Source: Phoronis australis
Lineage: Eukaryota > Phoronida > Phoronidae
Reading direction: 5' to 3'
Length of the DNA: 60,000 nt
NCBI GenBank assembly: GCA_002633005.1
Contig: NMRA01000045.1
Span: forward strand, 987,552-1,047,551
Position 1 is the stretch's first letter, and every line of letters begins with the position of its first letter. The translations under genes were made by a program, and so were the position numbers. The notes under the pieces are model-generated. The model saw only the letters and a program-made list of their open reading frames with translations. It was not told where the DNA came from and did not search any database. Of this stretch, positions 34,048 through 46,474 are shown one piece after another.

Positions 34048-34180
34048 CGATGGATTTAAACCGGCTTGACATGTTTCGGCATTTATTAAAACGGGCCTAG
34101 CTAGGTGACCACTGTTTTTTCTTCTGATGATGGTGTTTTTATAAACGCCGAAACATGTCAAGTCGGTTTAAATCCATCGT
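34048..34180. ncRNA. Hammerhead-ribozyme-like motif within an inverted repeat
   Basis: Plus strand: CTGATGA (34124-34130), a possible stem II (GGTGT pairing with ACGCC, one G-U), GAAAC (34150-34154), a very short self-complementary stem III (ACATGT) and GTC (34157-34159), after which cleavage would be expected. AAG after the cut can pair with CTT before CTGATGA. This order is that of type I hammerheads, which are known in Penelope-like elements and other animal repeats. The left arm (34048-34085) is the inverted copy of the right arm; read on the minus strand it has GAAAC and a GGC...GCC stem, but CTAGCTA instead of CTGATGA, so it would be inactive. Stem I is weak beyond three pairs. Confidence 0.5.
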
Positions 34181-34911
34181 TTTTACTAACCTCCCTAAAA
34201 GGGCATTGAAGAAATTCTTTGAATGGAGTGGGATAGAACTGAATTGTCAACCGGCCTTACCGGCATGCTTAATGAAAGGAGTGAAAATACCAGGGTCGCA
34301 TGGTAGTGCACACGCTGAATACCAGAACAATAGCAAGTTATTTCTAACACCTATCATCCCCGCATCGGCTGACTAACGAGGCCTAGATTCGAGGAATAAA
34401 AGCTGTCTTCATGAATAATCTGAAAGCTGTTGTGTCCAAACAACATCGCAGTATTCACATACTGATGGCTACAATTTATAGAACTGTTCTCACAATCTCG
34501 ATGATATTAAATTGCGACGCGGTTGAATTATGCAACATTTTGTCAATATTAGAAATTAATCATTTTTAGCTAATGAAATTGGTGTTGATTTTTAATGATG
34601 TGTTCTCGCTGGTAATTTTCCAAGTATTTTATTTGTAGGCGCTTAATCCTGGCGCTATAGCATTTAGCATACAACAACGATTTATTGTTACGAGGCAGGC
34701 TTCAAAAGTTCTGCTTCGAAAACCTGGGCAACATTTTGGTTTGTGCCGTAAAATAATAAATTTCAGCACTACCGTCTAACCGAAGTTCATTTTGAAAATA
34801 ATCATGCCACCGCCAATTTCCTACAAAACTGGGCCGAAGTAAAACTTCAATTTAAAATTTGGGATTATTGTGTATAACGAATGAATATCAGCATAATCAC
34901 ATAACCGCTTT

Positions 34912-35169
34912 CATGCGCGCACCCTGCCTAAAAAATGAGGGAGCTCGAATTTTGGGAATGTGGACCTTTTACTATGATTCACGGGTACGTTAAGAGATAT
35001 GAATTGTGCATCACCGAATTTTAGTAGTTCCTGCCTTTTTAGTGGACTTTTGTCTCGTTTTCTACTTTTTTCGAAGTTTTTGTTTCTTTTAGGCGGACCT
35101 TCTGTCCCACTTTGTCAAATGGCGGGGGGGGGGGGGCATTTNGGGGGGGGGGCATTGGGTGCGCGCATG
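34912..35169 (-). mobile_element. MITE copy D (CATGCGCGCACCC family)
   Basis: The ends CATGCGCGCACCCTGCC and GGGTGCGCGCATG are inverted repeats. Orientation is opposite to copies B and C. A long G run is broken by a single N at 35142 with G-run plus CATT on both sides, another likely unmerged contig join. Confidence 0.7.
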
Positions 35170-35581
35170 GCTTTGATACTCTCTAAAAGTCTCACCTAAA
35201 GCCCATATGTTCGCTTAACTGGAAACCGTGGGCTCGTGTACTTCTGTCTTTGGATGTGACTAGAGCGCACTGCCCAGTGAGCAGAATGCAATTTCTCACA
35301 TGACCTGGAATGTGTTACGACACGACAAACCTCGGAATTTTGACAAGATTTTGCCCATGTCATAAACCTGAGACTCTTGTAGGATTCTCTATTTCTTAAC
35401 TACTTCGTTCTTTTTCATGAAAATTTCCGAATGAGTCATGCAGTGCTCTAGCGGAAAACGCTAATTATACTTGAAAACGTGTAACGAACGTACAAAAATC
35501 CTGGGATATTTGAGACACTTCTGACCGGTGTTCGATGTAAGTCTGATTGAATTTCTCTAATCGATCTGTGGTCCCTATAAC

Positions 35582-37330
35582 TTAGTGGGCTATAGCGTGC
35601 GCACGGTTAGCAGGAAAGGTCCCTGATAGGACGGAGCCCCGTTGGACAGCGAGGTAATCTGCACGCTCATTAATCAAGACAATGGCGTGGCCAGGTACGA
35701 AAGACAAGATCACTGTATGATGAGGGTGGCGTGATTGGAAGACACCCCAGTTGGCTGGGAGATTTCCAGAATTAACTTTCATCAACACTTCCATGGAATC
35801 GGTGGCAAAGATAATGGTGTGATTTTCCAGGTCTAGGTGTGACAGCTTGGTTAGGGCACGTTGTATAGCCTCAAACCCCATCCGTGTGCTACTTGTGTAT
35901 ACACGATGGCAGCCGCTGCATTCCGCTACGGCGTTGTCAGCACACAGTATTTGGTAGCCCAATCCCGCACGATTGGTTTCACCATCGAAGGATCCATCTG
36001 TTGCTACAATGATGGCATTAATACAGCCAATATCACGCCATTGCTGACGGCACAATGCCTTGGCTACTCCGGGAGGCCATTCTCGAGCTTCCCTGTTGAA
36101 AGCGATGGTGACATTCGGTCTCTCACCGAATTCTTGTACTGGCAGCCAAGCAGCATCTTGTGCGATCATGTGTTAGCCGATGAGGCCCATGGTTGCGTTT
36201 ACAGCAGCGACAGTCCAGGGGTACCTGCTATGTCTTTGGTAGGACGCATTGCGTAAAGGTCTAGGGCGAAGGCTGCTGTTGCAGAGACGGGGTTCAAGCG
36301 TCTGTCAAAAGCAGTCTTCACGTGACTGTGTAACGGATGGAAGGGGCTTTGAACACCTTGGCTACAGTTATAGCTTGTAGAAGAGACAAGGTAGCGCAAT
36401 GCTGTGACTGAAGTCAATCTCGTACATCCAGTGATGACGCAAAGACCAATGTTTTGGAGTCTCTCAAGTCTGTTGATTTTACGGATGTTAATCATGGGGA
36501 GAGCGTAGTCGAAGACTGAATTGACGAGGGCTTTAGAAAGCATGACGAGGTGCCTTTCCTCCGCCTTCCGACCGGCCGCAACCCTAAGTGCGTTGATTCC
36601 TCTGTTAGCACGGCTGATAATACTGTTAACTTGAGCTGTGAAGTTGAGCCTGAGGTCGAGTTCTACACTCAAGTGACGCATCTGGTCTTATGTTGCAATC
36701 CTCTTCCCATCGTAGGTAGGACAAGGGAAATCATCGACACTTAGGCGATTGTCCAGAGTACAGAAGAAAGCGTCACATTCGTCACCATTGCAGCTCATTC
36801 CTCTGGTAGCACAATACTCGCAGATTTCTGTCAAAGTGCTTTGTGGAGAATCTCATGATGTGTTTGTCCTTGTGATGACAGCAGCATGTCTTCTGAAAAA
36901 GTACGAAGTCGGCAGTCGTCTCAGTTCAGTCTGGCGAGTGGGAGGGTGTAGACATTGAACGGCACTGGGGACAGAGGTGAACGTTGAGGTAAGCCTGTTT
37001 TGACAGATTCCCGTTCTGAACGCCACGTGTAATGTTTTAGCATGTATCGCCGGCTGTTGAGGGTGCTCGGCACCCATTAATGCACTGTGCAGGAATACAG
37101 AGATGAAGCACGCCATCCGCAAGTTTTGGAAGCTGAACAAGGCCAACGAGTAGAGTGTTTTCTTTATTTTCAAAACCTTGCCATATCTCATCTGCAACAG
37201 AAGCTGCATTGGCCTATGAATATCTACCTGGTCGATAAGCAGGCATTCCTGGGAGGAGCCAGGGTTCAATGAACTTGGTGATTCTTAGCGCCATAATCTT
37301 TTCAGGGATTTTTACGAATCGAATGAACTA
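35582..37330 (-). pseudogene. Broken I-type LINE: reverse transcriptase end plus RNase H
   Basis: Minus strand, read from about 37330 leftwards. A fragment with WLLPGMPAYRPG lies near 37230-37270. Then comes the RT thumb region with a Cys-rich CEYCATRGMSCNGDEC stretch and RHLSVELDLRLNFTAQV, with an in-frame TAA (near 36690) just before it. After a frameshift near 36170-36200 there is an RNase H domain of about 190 residues: ATDGSFDGE, GFEAIQRALTKL and FATDSMEVL supply the Asp, Glu and Asp positions, followed by VPGHAIVLINERADYLA. RNase H after RT is typical of the I superfamily of LINEs. Stops and shifts show it is dead. Confidence 0.75.
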
Positions 37331-37370
37331 TGCTAGTCGCTGGTCAGCTCAGCTATACACTTGAGACCGG
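37134..37370 (+). repeat. Repeat segment shared with 57833-58015
   Basis: AAGGCCAACGAGTAGA, TACCTGGTCGATAAGC and CATTCCTGGGAGGAGCC occur at both loci with the same spacing. The 57.8-kb copy runs directly into sequence that here is found separately at 38750 onwards. The 37-39.5 kb region is thus a rearranged or interrupted version of the same element. Confidence 0.7.
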
Positions 37371-38749
37371 CAGCTCAGCTCGCATCTATCCTCCTGCGCT
37401 GGCCCTAAGTTCAAGATTCATTTTATTGCGGTTCAGTTTGGGGAAAATTCATTTTATTAGCTCAGGGTCATGCTTTGAAGTTATATTATGAAATTGTGGG
37501 GTTCCGGAATGCACTAGGGCCTACTGTATGGTTACATCTTGTTTTGAAAATGGGTGCGTGATCTATGCTGCAAAAATGGCACCCCCTAACAACAGTGTCC
37601 TTGCCCGGGTCCTCAAAGGGTAAACCAATTTGACAAATGTTCTCTTGATTGTACTCTCTTCTTTATGTTCCGCTGTCTTACTTTTCTCAACACGCCCCCG
37701 CGCTACGCCTCGGTATACCGGTTGCCGCAACAAATTATTGGGGGCACGTGCCTCCCGCTACCTATGTCCCTGTTTAGTACACAGCCGGGAGTTCAAATTC
37801 AGTTCTCTTGTTAGTGAATGTAAACCAGGACACACCAATAAACACAATCCTGAGTTTATGGGGTCTTAAATTAAAACCACTAATCTTGTTCCGAAGTCAA
37901 TAAGCAATGGCTGCATTTATTGTCATTTGAATTGCGAGTACATTTGGGGACACCCTGTAGACCTCTCAAAATGTCATCAATATCTTTGAGCGTTATGTCA
38001 AGATAGGCAAAGATCGTCTAGTGTAGGCCTACTTTACTACTTGGGTATCGGATGCAACTAAGTTCCCTTAGCATCATGAATACTTATTGACAAAATTAGA
38101 TTCTAATTGTCAAAAAATCATTTATGAATCATTCGATTTCCGTAAATACGTATGCATGTAAATAACATACCAGTAATTTCATTGTTTCTAAAAACAGAGT
38201 ATTGTATTCCCGAGGGCATGCTCTCAGATTCTTGACAGGCAACTGGGTGAAAATGGGAGACCGGGCATCCCACGGGGTTTGGGGGTCCCCCAAGAAATTT
38301 TTCCAAATTCGTTCTCGTCAATGCGTATTTTGGTTCATTCTAGAAGTAGTTATTATGGTTTATGAGTCAACTTGAACTCCAAAAATCGTTGAAATCTTTG
38401 TTTATGATTGCCATTACATGTACTTTACTTCGAGTACGTTTGTAATGTACTCTTTACACAGTCATCAAAAATCGTACCCGTACTGTCTGTTCGATATGTG
38501 CGACATTTTGTCATTATAAAAGTACCGGAAATGTCCCTTTTACGTAATTCACAAATAGTGGTCTTCTTGTTCTTCAAACTTCCATCCTTTCGATGACAGT
38601 CTATCCTATTGCATTTTTCAAAACGATCATTTTTGGTTGTTTGAGCCTAATGTCTCGATACTGCGGCGCTATCCACGAATTTGTTTTTTTTTTCGATAAA
38701 TTTGGAATCTTATGTTTCTACAGCCGAGATCGTGGACTTTTTCCGTTCC

Positions 38750-39480
38750 CAACATGCTCACAAACACAAGAAAGTCAGGTTCATTGAGCCTACTAGTAAT
38801 ATCTACCTCAAAACTGCAGACAAACCTGACCTACCCCAAATATTTAAAAAATTTAAGGACACTGCAAACTGCCGGAGACTACAGTCTTATCGCACATTGC
38901 CACCCTGATTCACAGTGTCTGAGAGGATACAAACAGTCTAGAAGGGAGTGTCAAAAAAGACCAGAGTAACGGGTGTCCTAGATTTTAGAGTTAATTTTAC
39001 AAAGCGTGATGTGTGGATTGAATGGGGAGGAACGATGCTTTTAGTGAGAGTGACGGGGGTGTCTTTAAGGAGACGGGTATGTCAAGGTGAAAAAGGACGG
39101 TGAAACCACCACCACTAGCACCACCACCACCACCACCACTACAACAGCCATTCAAACCAGTATAAGTTCCAAACCTGAATTGCTTTAGTGACATTGCGAA
39201 TGACACACTATGGACAACATTTGGTCAATTTGCAAAAGATCAATTTTATTACTACATATTTTCTACACAAAGGCATAATCAAAGAGAATTAAAAACGACA
39301 CATATACTAAAACTGTTGTCAAATGCAATAATTTCTTATCAGTGTTCAGTGTGAATAGTTTACAACACAGAAGTAATTAAAGGAACTCAAACTAACCAAC
39401 TTCAAATAAAAATTAACCAGGTTTATGAACAACATTAGTCCGAAGCTTAATTGTTCAATATTAGGCAACACATCATAAAC
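38750..39480 (+). repeat. Dispersed repeat, second copy at 58016-58990
   Basis: About 700 bp match in order: GCTCACAAACACAAGA, TAGAAGGGAGTGTCAAA, TTTTAGAGTTAATTTTACAAA, GGTTTCACCGTCC-type sequence, and the distal part from TTCCAAACCTGAATTGC onwards. This copy has a (CAC)n expansion at 39105-39140 and lacks about 250 bp present between 58400 and 58650. No coding function was recognised. Confidence 0.8.
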
Positions 39481-40184
39481 TTTATGACCAACTTTTGCTC
39501 TATTCATTGTGTTTATTACATTAGCCGTTACCCAATGTTTTGGTTATGACTGACAAAAAACGATAACAGGTCTTTTAGTTAGATCTGAAACAACAATTTG
39601 AGCGTATAAGCGAACCGTTGTCCAATGAAGCTTCCAAAGTCACTAATATTATTTGGAAGGCCTTATCTTCATTTGTTCATATTAAACTTAGAATACTTGA
39701 AAAATCTTCAATGCCCAAATACTACCAATTCTAAATTGCTCTAGTGAAGTAAGCGGCGTTTACGAGGCCAAAGATGTGAATAATGCACACAATAATATTG
39801 ATGTTAGTAGTGAAAGAGATTACACCAGGCATATGATATTATCTGTTCCTGAATTTGACTGATAAAATCTTAGATTTTCATGAAATGAAAAAAAAAATAT
39901 TGCACGAAGTTAATTTGTGTAGACCTAAATAAGTATATGTCAAAGATTTGCCAAAAACAGCTTAGGCATGATGAGAAAGGTGTGGAAATTTGGGCTCTGA
40001 AGGTAAGAACTCCGTTGGCGAGACGATAACGTCAAAGAAGTTTGGAACAGGCAGGCAGTGGCAAATAAAACTTAATATTTCAATAAGAAAAGTATAACTT
40101 AAAAAATCTTGGCGAACATCGACACCTGAAACTTTTTGGACGTCTACCGTAAGCTTTAATTATATAAAATGTTAAAAGCACGGG

Positions 40185-40320
40185 CGGCGGACCATTGGGA
40201 GCTGAGGGCTGTTGCCCTCCACTTATTTCAGTGTTGCGCCGCCCATCGACATGGACAGAGCACCTGATAGGGGGCTGAGGGGCTATAGCCCCAACTTATT
40301 CCAGTGTTGCGCAGACAAGA
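40185..40320. mobile_element. Hairpin elements of the GGCGCAACACTG family
   Basis: GGGCGGCGGACCATTGGGAG at the left is answered by CAGTGTTGCGCCGCCC. A second half-unit ends TTCCAGTGTTGCGCAG. It is related to 21930-22145 and 47948-48020. Confidence 0.5.
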
Positions 40321-40658
40321 AAAAGCGATTTGCTTTTCTCGGAGTATTTAATGTTGTTAAAATTAAAGTATCAAGGTAACTGTGGCACAATTCAGATTCT
40401 CGGCTCACGATCTCATGATAGAAAAGTCTAGAGCCGGTGTAGTCAGTGGGAAGTCACAGTGTAGAGTCGGGTTAGCGAACGGTAAGAGAAATGTGAACTG
40501 TGTTTAGAGGAGAGAGTGAAACTGAACTTCACTTCCCGTTTTCGAACATTTACGTTGGAATAGTCTTCCAGATTTTCCTTTAAGAAATGGGGGAGAATAG
40601 TATGTATTTGACGCTCTGAGAAATATAAACCTGGTAGTTGCTACAGAAGTAGCGAATA

Positions 40659-40664
40659 TTTATT
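40659..40664 (-). terminator. Polyadenylation signal of the PAN/F-type lectin gene
   Basis: AATAAA on the minus strand, about 97 bp after the predicted stop codon at 40761-40763. Confidence 0.5.
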
Positions 40665-40760
40665 TTTAGCAAATAAACGATAAATGCAGCAAGGCTGTTT
40701 TTCGGTATTCATTCCAATCTCACAGTCTCGAAGAACGCATTTCCGGATGTTAGTACTGTT

Positions 40761-43700
40761 TCAGTTCCACGGTTTGCGACGGCCAACCACTTCAACTTCA
40801 CACAGCGTGAGAGTCTCGTGCTGCCCAGGTATCTGTATGACCAAGTAACGTCCATATGTAGGGCACGTGTCACATTCAAAACTTGTTGTCGCTCCGTCTG
40901 GAAAAACTCCGTCGAAGAGTTTGCATAACGTATAATCGCTTTGATTTCTATCATTTGGAGTACCTTGGACGTCAGTAACTTTAATCTCAAAATCGTGAAG
41001 TCTGAAACCTAAAAAATAAGCAAGTTAAGGGAGTGGACTAGTAAGGGGGAGAGCAGAGGAAACCCTCCTTTGAGACCACCAACAGCAAAGAAAAACAGTA
41101 TTAGATTGAATACGCTCCAACCCGTTTTACGATTACGACTTTCTCAGGTTGTTAACATTTTAGTAAATTTGTCGAACAATACAGCATATTAAAGACGAGT
41201 TGCTTGGTTGCTAGACGCACTCAAGACATTTTTTCCTCAGTGGTCAGTCGGGATTTGGACATAACATTTAGGTCTAAAAAATGCTCCTGCACAATACAAT
41301 CACCGAGTCACTGACCTACTGTTAATTGACATTTAAACATGCGTAGTTGTCACCAGATTACGACGACCACAAGGACATTTTAACAACACAACTGACGGAA
41401 GGGTTCGCCAGATTAGACCACTGGCCCAGGCTGATATTTCGGCGCACAGATACTATGCAAACGAGTGCAAGACGCAACACGACGATGTGAACGGTGAATG
41501 TAGTCGTGAAAATATTGGTGTAAATTGCGATTTGAGATCAGAAACTGACAAGAAAACTGCCAGAATTATATGAAATATATCTTTGTCTGGACAGCTAACT
41601 GTAATGCATTTTTCACGTTGTGTTCGTCACAGCCACTGAGCCAGAGAGTGCAATCCTTTAATCGCAAAATCTTTTATTAAATTTGCCCCCAGGATATCTT
41701 CTAGTGACATGAATCCATGATTCCTTTCTCTGTCAGTTGAGCATCGCTAGGAAACGTATAAAAGGAAACAGAATCTTTCTTTTCTTTCTTTTTGGTTGAG
41801 TTACTGCTCAGCGTCACACAGAAATGAACGACACCATGTTGTCAAATGAGCGGCATACACAGCCTCTCTTTTGAGCAAAATCATTTGAAGCTGTCGCGAA
41901 TGTGCAAGTAGGGAATAGATAGTGACAGAGCAATTACTATTATTTCGTTATTATTCTGTTAATTTTAGTTTTTTTGAAAGAAGAAAAATCCAATAGAAGT
42001 ACAATGATGACCTCAACCTGCCCTTACGCAGATCATAGGTGGTCGGAGTTTATACATCAAAGTGTTTTTTCAATGGCTCGGCTCTACTTCACTATTATTG
42101 TCGAGGACACAGTGTGGCCTTTTGAAATAAAGTGTCCGCCCCCTTTACTCAAGGTCATGGGTTCGAGTCCCAATGGAGGATACGGCTATGTTTGCGAATG
42201 TTGTGACACGTGATTTCCAGGTGTGACGTACAGCCAGATAAAGCTTCTCTAAATCGCTTTCCAAATGGCAATTGCCAGCTGAACTCTTGGATTGGTGCTA
42301 AGCTGTCAAACGTGCAGCCCGGGTTCAAACCCCCTTGTCGGCTAAAATTTCCATAAGAATGTTGAACGGCACCAGGTATCTCGGTTGTCTGCTTGACATA
42401 ATTGATGAGTGTTGGCTGAAAGCCTTTTTTGACTCCATTTTTTGGAGGAAATTATCAGACACACTCGAATTGCATATCAAATATTAACCTTTCTCACATG
42501 ATCTGAAATGTGTTACGACACGACTGGTTAATAACACCGGTTACGAATTGTTTGATATTATATGGGTGAATCACAAAGAAGTGCAAAGTAGAAATCCATA
42601 CGCCTTACAGTTTATCGTGTGCAAAAGACTTATACCAACAACCAAACGACCCCCAACGAAACAATGCCGGAATTCCATGAAAATGACGAAGGTTCGACTG
42701 AAAATCGGGTGCCGCATATTGAAAGGTCATACAAACAACTTATTAAACGGACCCACCCATCTTCGACGGCGAATTTCATATCCCTGTCATTCGAACAAAG
42801 ACGAATCCCAACTCAACGCGGTGAGACTGACACGCTGTGCTGTCTCAAGGTCAAATCGTTGCAGCAACGCGCCAAGTAATCATACGAGTTTCAAAGTAAA
42901 ATAAAACGAACGATAAGCAAGGCGTGTCTTTTCAATCTGTAAAGTAAATATTAGTCGTCTTCGAATTTTTAGATAAATTAGAGAATAGGTTTTCTTCAGC
43001 AGCGCGGGTAAGCCCCACCAACTAATTAACTTTTATTTAAGGTTGGTTTAGTTACAAAAGTCTGGCTAATAGCGTTGGGGTGACAAAAGGCCATTGTTAG
43101 CGGACGAGTTGCCTCATGCCAAAAGCCTCATGAATAAAACCGAAACAAGGTAGGAAAACATTAATGCGAGGCACATTTACTGCAATCTAAATGGGTCTTA
43201 GCAAGTACAAACAAAATTTACCACCATATTGCCCTCTGTTCGTGATCGTAACTTGTGTAATGCCATAGACAGCTTCTAAGTCAACTTGCCACCATGGGTT
43301 TGCCTCATTAACATTTGTATGAGAACAAGAATCCTCGTAGTCTTTGTTGTTTTTGTTGCCATCGACAGCGTTTGAGGACGAAAAGTCATAATCTCCAATG
43401 AACGTGCTTGACTGACTGGTTGGCTTCCCTCTAGATATGTGACCTATGTGGCAATAAACGTTGCAAAGTTAAAAGTAAATCCACAGTTTAAAGAAAATGA
43501 TACATGTACAAATATTTTTATTCCGTTTTTCTGGTTCTTATTTTTTCTCGGCAAGCAAAACTGTACGCAACTACATTGGCACAGTGTAAGCACTTGCAAT
43601 ATTCCATTAGACAACGATTTGTGTTTCAAGTAGAATGCTACCGTTGCGGCGTGCAAGTACGTATCAAAGGAAACTAGTGAATTTGGCAATTCCAACATGC

Positions 43701-46419
43701 AAATCAAGCTTATAATTCCAGCCAATGACATTGTGGAAACATATTAAAACACGACGACAGTCTGCCATCATAGTCCTATTAACATCGGTTGTCACCGAAT
43801 GCATTGCGGTGGCACTCAATATTTTTTTAGCTACAGTTGAATTTGCCTCCTCCAATTTCATTAAAGTGATTAAAACCATCATTTATCTTGTTTCGACAAA
43901 TGGCGACATTGTCAACATCATTATATCATTATTTATACCACTGCTTGTCATAAACGTGAATTCAACGTCCCCAAAACCGAGACAATAGAAGAAAGGCGAC
44001 TTCAACTGAAAGATTTTTAACTCTACTTGTGTGTGACGCATTGAAGTACCCAGCGTCATTTTGCCATGTGCACCGACTCGCGAGTTCGTTGCACAATCTT
44101 GTTCCATATCTGCTCTCCTGTGATGTTCAACCACAGGAAAGCGAAAAGAGTCACAGCCACCACAAACTTCGCCTCGCCGTTTTTTTATACCAGAAACCAC
44201 CTGAAGCAATATCTGGCGACTTTTCACACTAGACAGAGTTGAGGATCACGAATGATATGATTGGTTGTCCCGATTCAGCGTAGTATGTATCGACCAATAA
44301 ATGTTCGTAACTTGAGATCAGAGAGTCAAATAGTGTTTGAGAGGGTCCTAATTTGACATCTGATCAATTCATTGGTGGGCTTGTTTCTTGGTATTTGAAT
44401 ATGAAAATGTTGCACGTGATCCTTCTGAGCACTGTTTCCACTGGTGGGGACTTTTTTAGACGACCATTTCATTTGAGCATGTATTCGTTGCTATTAGGGA
44501 TGGTTTGCAGAAGTCTCTTGAAATTTTCTACCATAAACCTTTTTTGTGAGATTTGCTGGAACGTAAGTACATCTTCCTCAGTGGAGGGTTAACCTCTGCC
44601 GGAATGCCGGACGCAATTATGCAAAGGTCAAGTCTCTGCACTGGATCGCGTTCGACGAGACATTCACGGTCTACCTGGTACACCATTCGACATTCCACTC
44701 TCGCAAAACCTAAGTCAATGCCTGAGCTCGAATGGCTTATGCTTCTTGTCAATACTGCATGCCACATTATTTTGCGTGCGGTCAATTTTAGACCCGATAG
44801 ACTTTGTGAGACTTTCTCGAGAACCTTTAAACTCTTCACACCATTTCCATGATTGCTTGAATTGCGTTTCCAACAATTCTGTTATATTTTAAGCATTTCT
44901 TCTTCAATTTGGGTACTTGTAGTCAAGAAATAAAAGCACAAATTAAAAAATACAAACTTTCTGTGACGTCATCAGTGGAAGTCCGGTCTCCGCTTTTGTG
45001 CAGTTATACAATCTACTTAATTGTTTAAAACAGTCATTGATCGGACCACTCGTGAGTTCTACATTTCTATTGTGTACAAAATTTAGAGAATTTGCTCGGA
45101 GGAAAGGGGTAATGTTGAAGTTTAACAAGTTAAACAATTTAAAGGCAATACAAATTAGATATAAATATTCCCTACATGTTGATAATCAGCGAACAGTGGG
45201 AAACATACCAAATAATGAAAAACAATTAAGAATTGACGGTGGAATATTTTTAGATGAACTACTTATGGAAATGCGAGGCAAGACAATTGCTTACTCGGTG
45301 GATAAATAGAAATTGCAATACAGCACAGAAAAAAATAAATTGGAATAAATATTGAATTTGGAACGCTAAATTTCTCTTGATAAATCAGATTTAGAAATTT
45401 TGGAAAGCAAATAAAATGAGTTATTAAGTGTAATAAAAGAAAAACATAAAGGTCAAATTATTCCTCAAAAGCAAACAGGATTGAAAAGGGATAGCTCCCA
45501 AAATGAATCAGTAATGTAGAATCTAAACATTACTGCAATAAGCTTGTTTATAACATTGAATTAGATTACCGACAAGTAATTAGAGAACAAAAAAACCATA
45601 ACAAAAGTTTCTATAAACAACTGTATACTAAGAAAAGAAATGACAAGTTTGACAAATATTAAAACACCATAGTTTAGCGTCTTTTCTGTAAAATACACAA
45701 GGGATTTTGTTACCCAGTGAGACTTATGATTTGGAGGGAAGTATTACTCTAGACGAGATGTTTTACGTCTTAAGAAAAAAAACTAACAAAAGTCCCAGCT
45801 CAGTTGTTTTTCAGTGGAGGTCGTTAAAATTCTTTGGCATGACTTGAAATATTTCATTCTACGGCATATCAATTCAAATTACGTCAAACCTAAAATGTCT
45901 TTGACTCTGAGAACTGGTATTATTACATGCATTCCCAAATGTTATAAACTGCCAAACATAAACAGTTCCTGGGAAACTAGAAAGGTATTACTTTGCCAAA
46001 TGCAGTGTAAGAGTTAGCAACTGTGTGCGTAGTAAATGAGCTGAAAGGGTTTTTACAGAAGGTTATATCGAAAATTCAAAATGGTTTTTATTGAAGGCTG
46101 TGATTGTACAAGACTTAAATTGATGCTATGAATTATGCTGAAAGCCAAAAATACCAAAATCCTCCTGCAAATTTATTTTCAAAAAGGGTTTGTTAGTGAA
46201 TGATGGAATTTCATTTACAAAATTTTAAGCTTGTTCAGTTATAAAGAATCTATCATGCAGTAGATTGAAACATTCTGTAATAATCCAGTTGAACACGTAA
46301 TTCAGAATGGTTATTTGTCTAAGACCTTTCATCTACAAAGAGATTTTCGACAGGGTTGTTCTCGCTTTCTCTCTCCCTTTCCCCCTCTCTCTCTGTCTCT
46401 GTCTCTTTATCTCTCTCTA

Positions 46420-46474
<55 letters not shown>

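Noticed and set aside
40709-40990. 93-codon minus-strand frame over the last lectin exon
   Set aside because: The lectin frame is a different one; only that frame gives FRLHDFEIKV and LCEVEVVG with correct splice phase.
44353-44852. Frames of 79-103 codons on both strands
   Set aside because: No domain, no consistent splice sites; region is repeat-derived.
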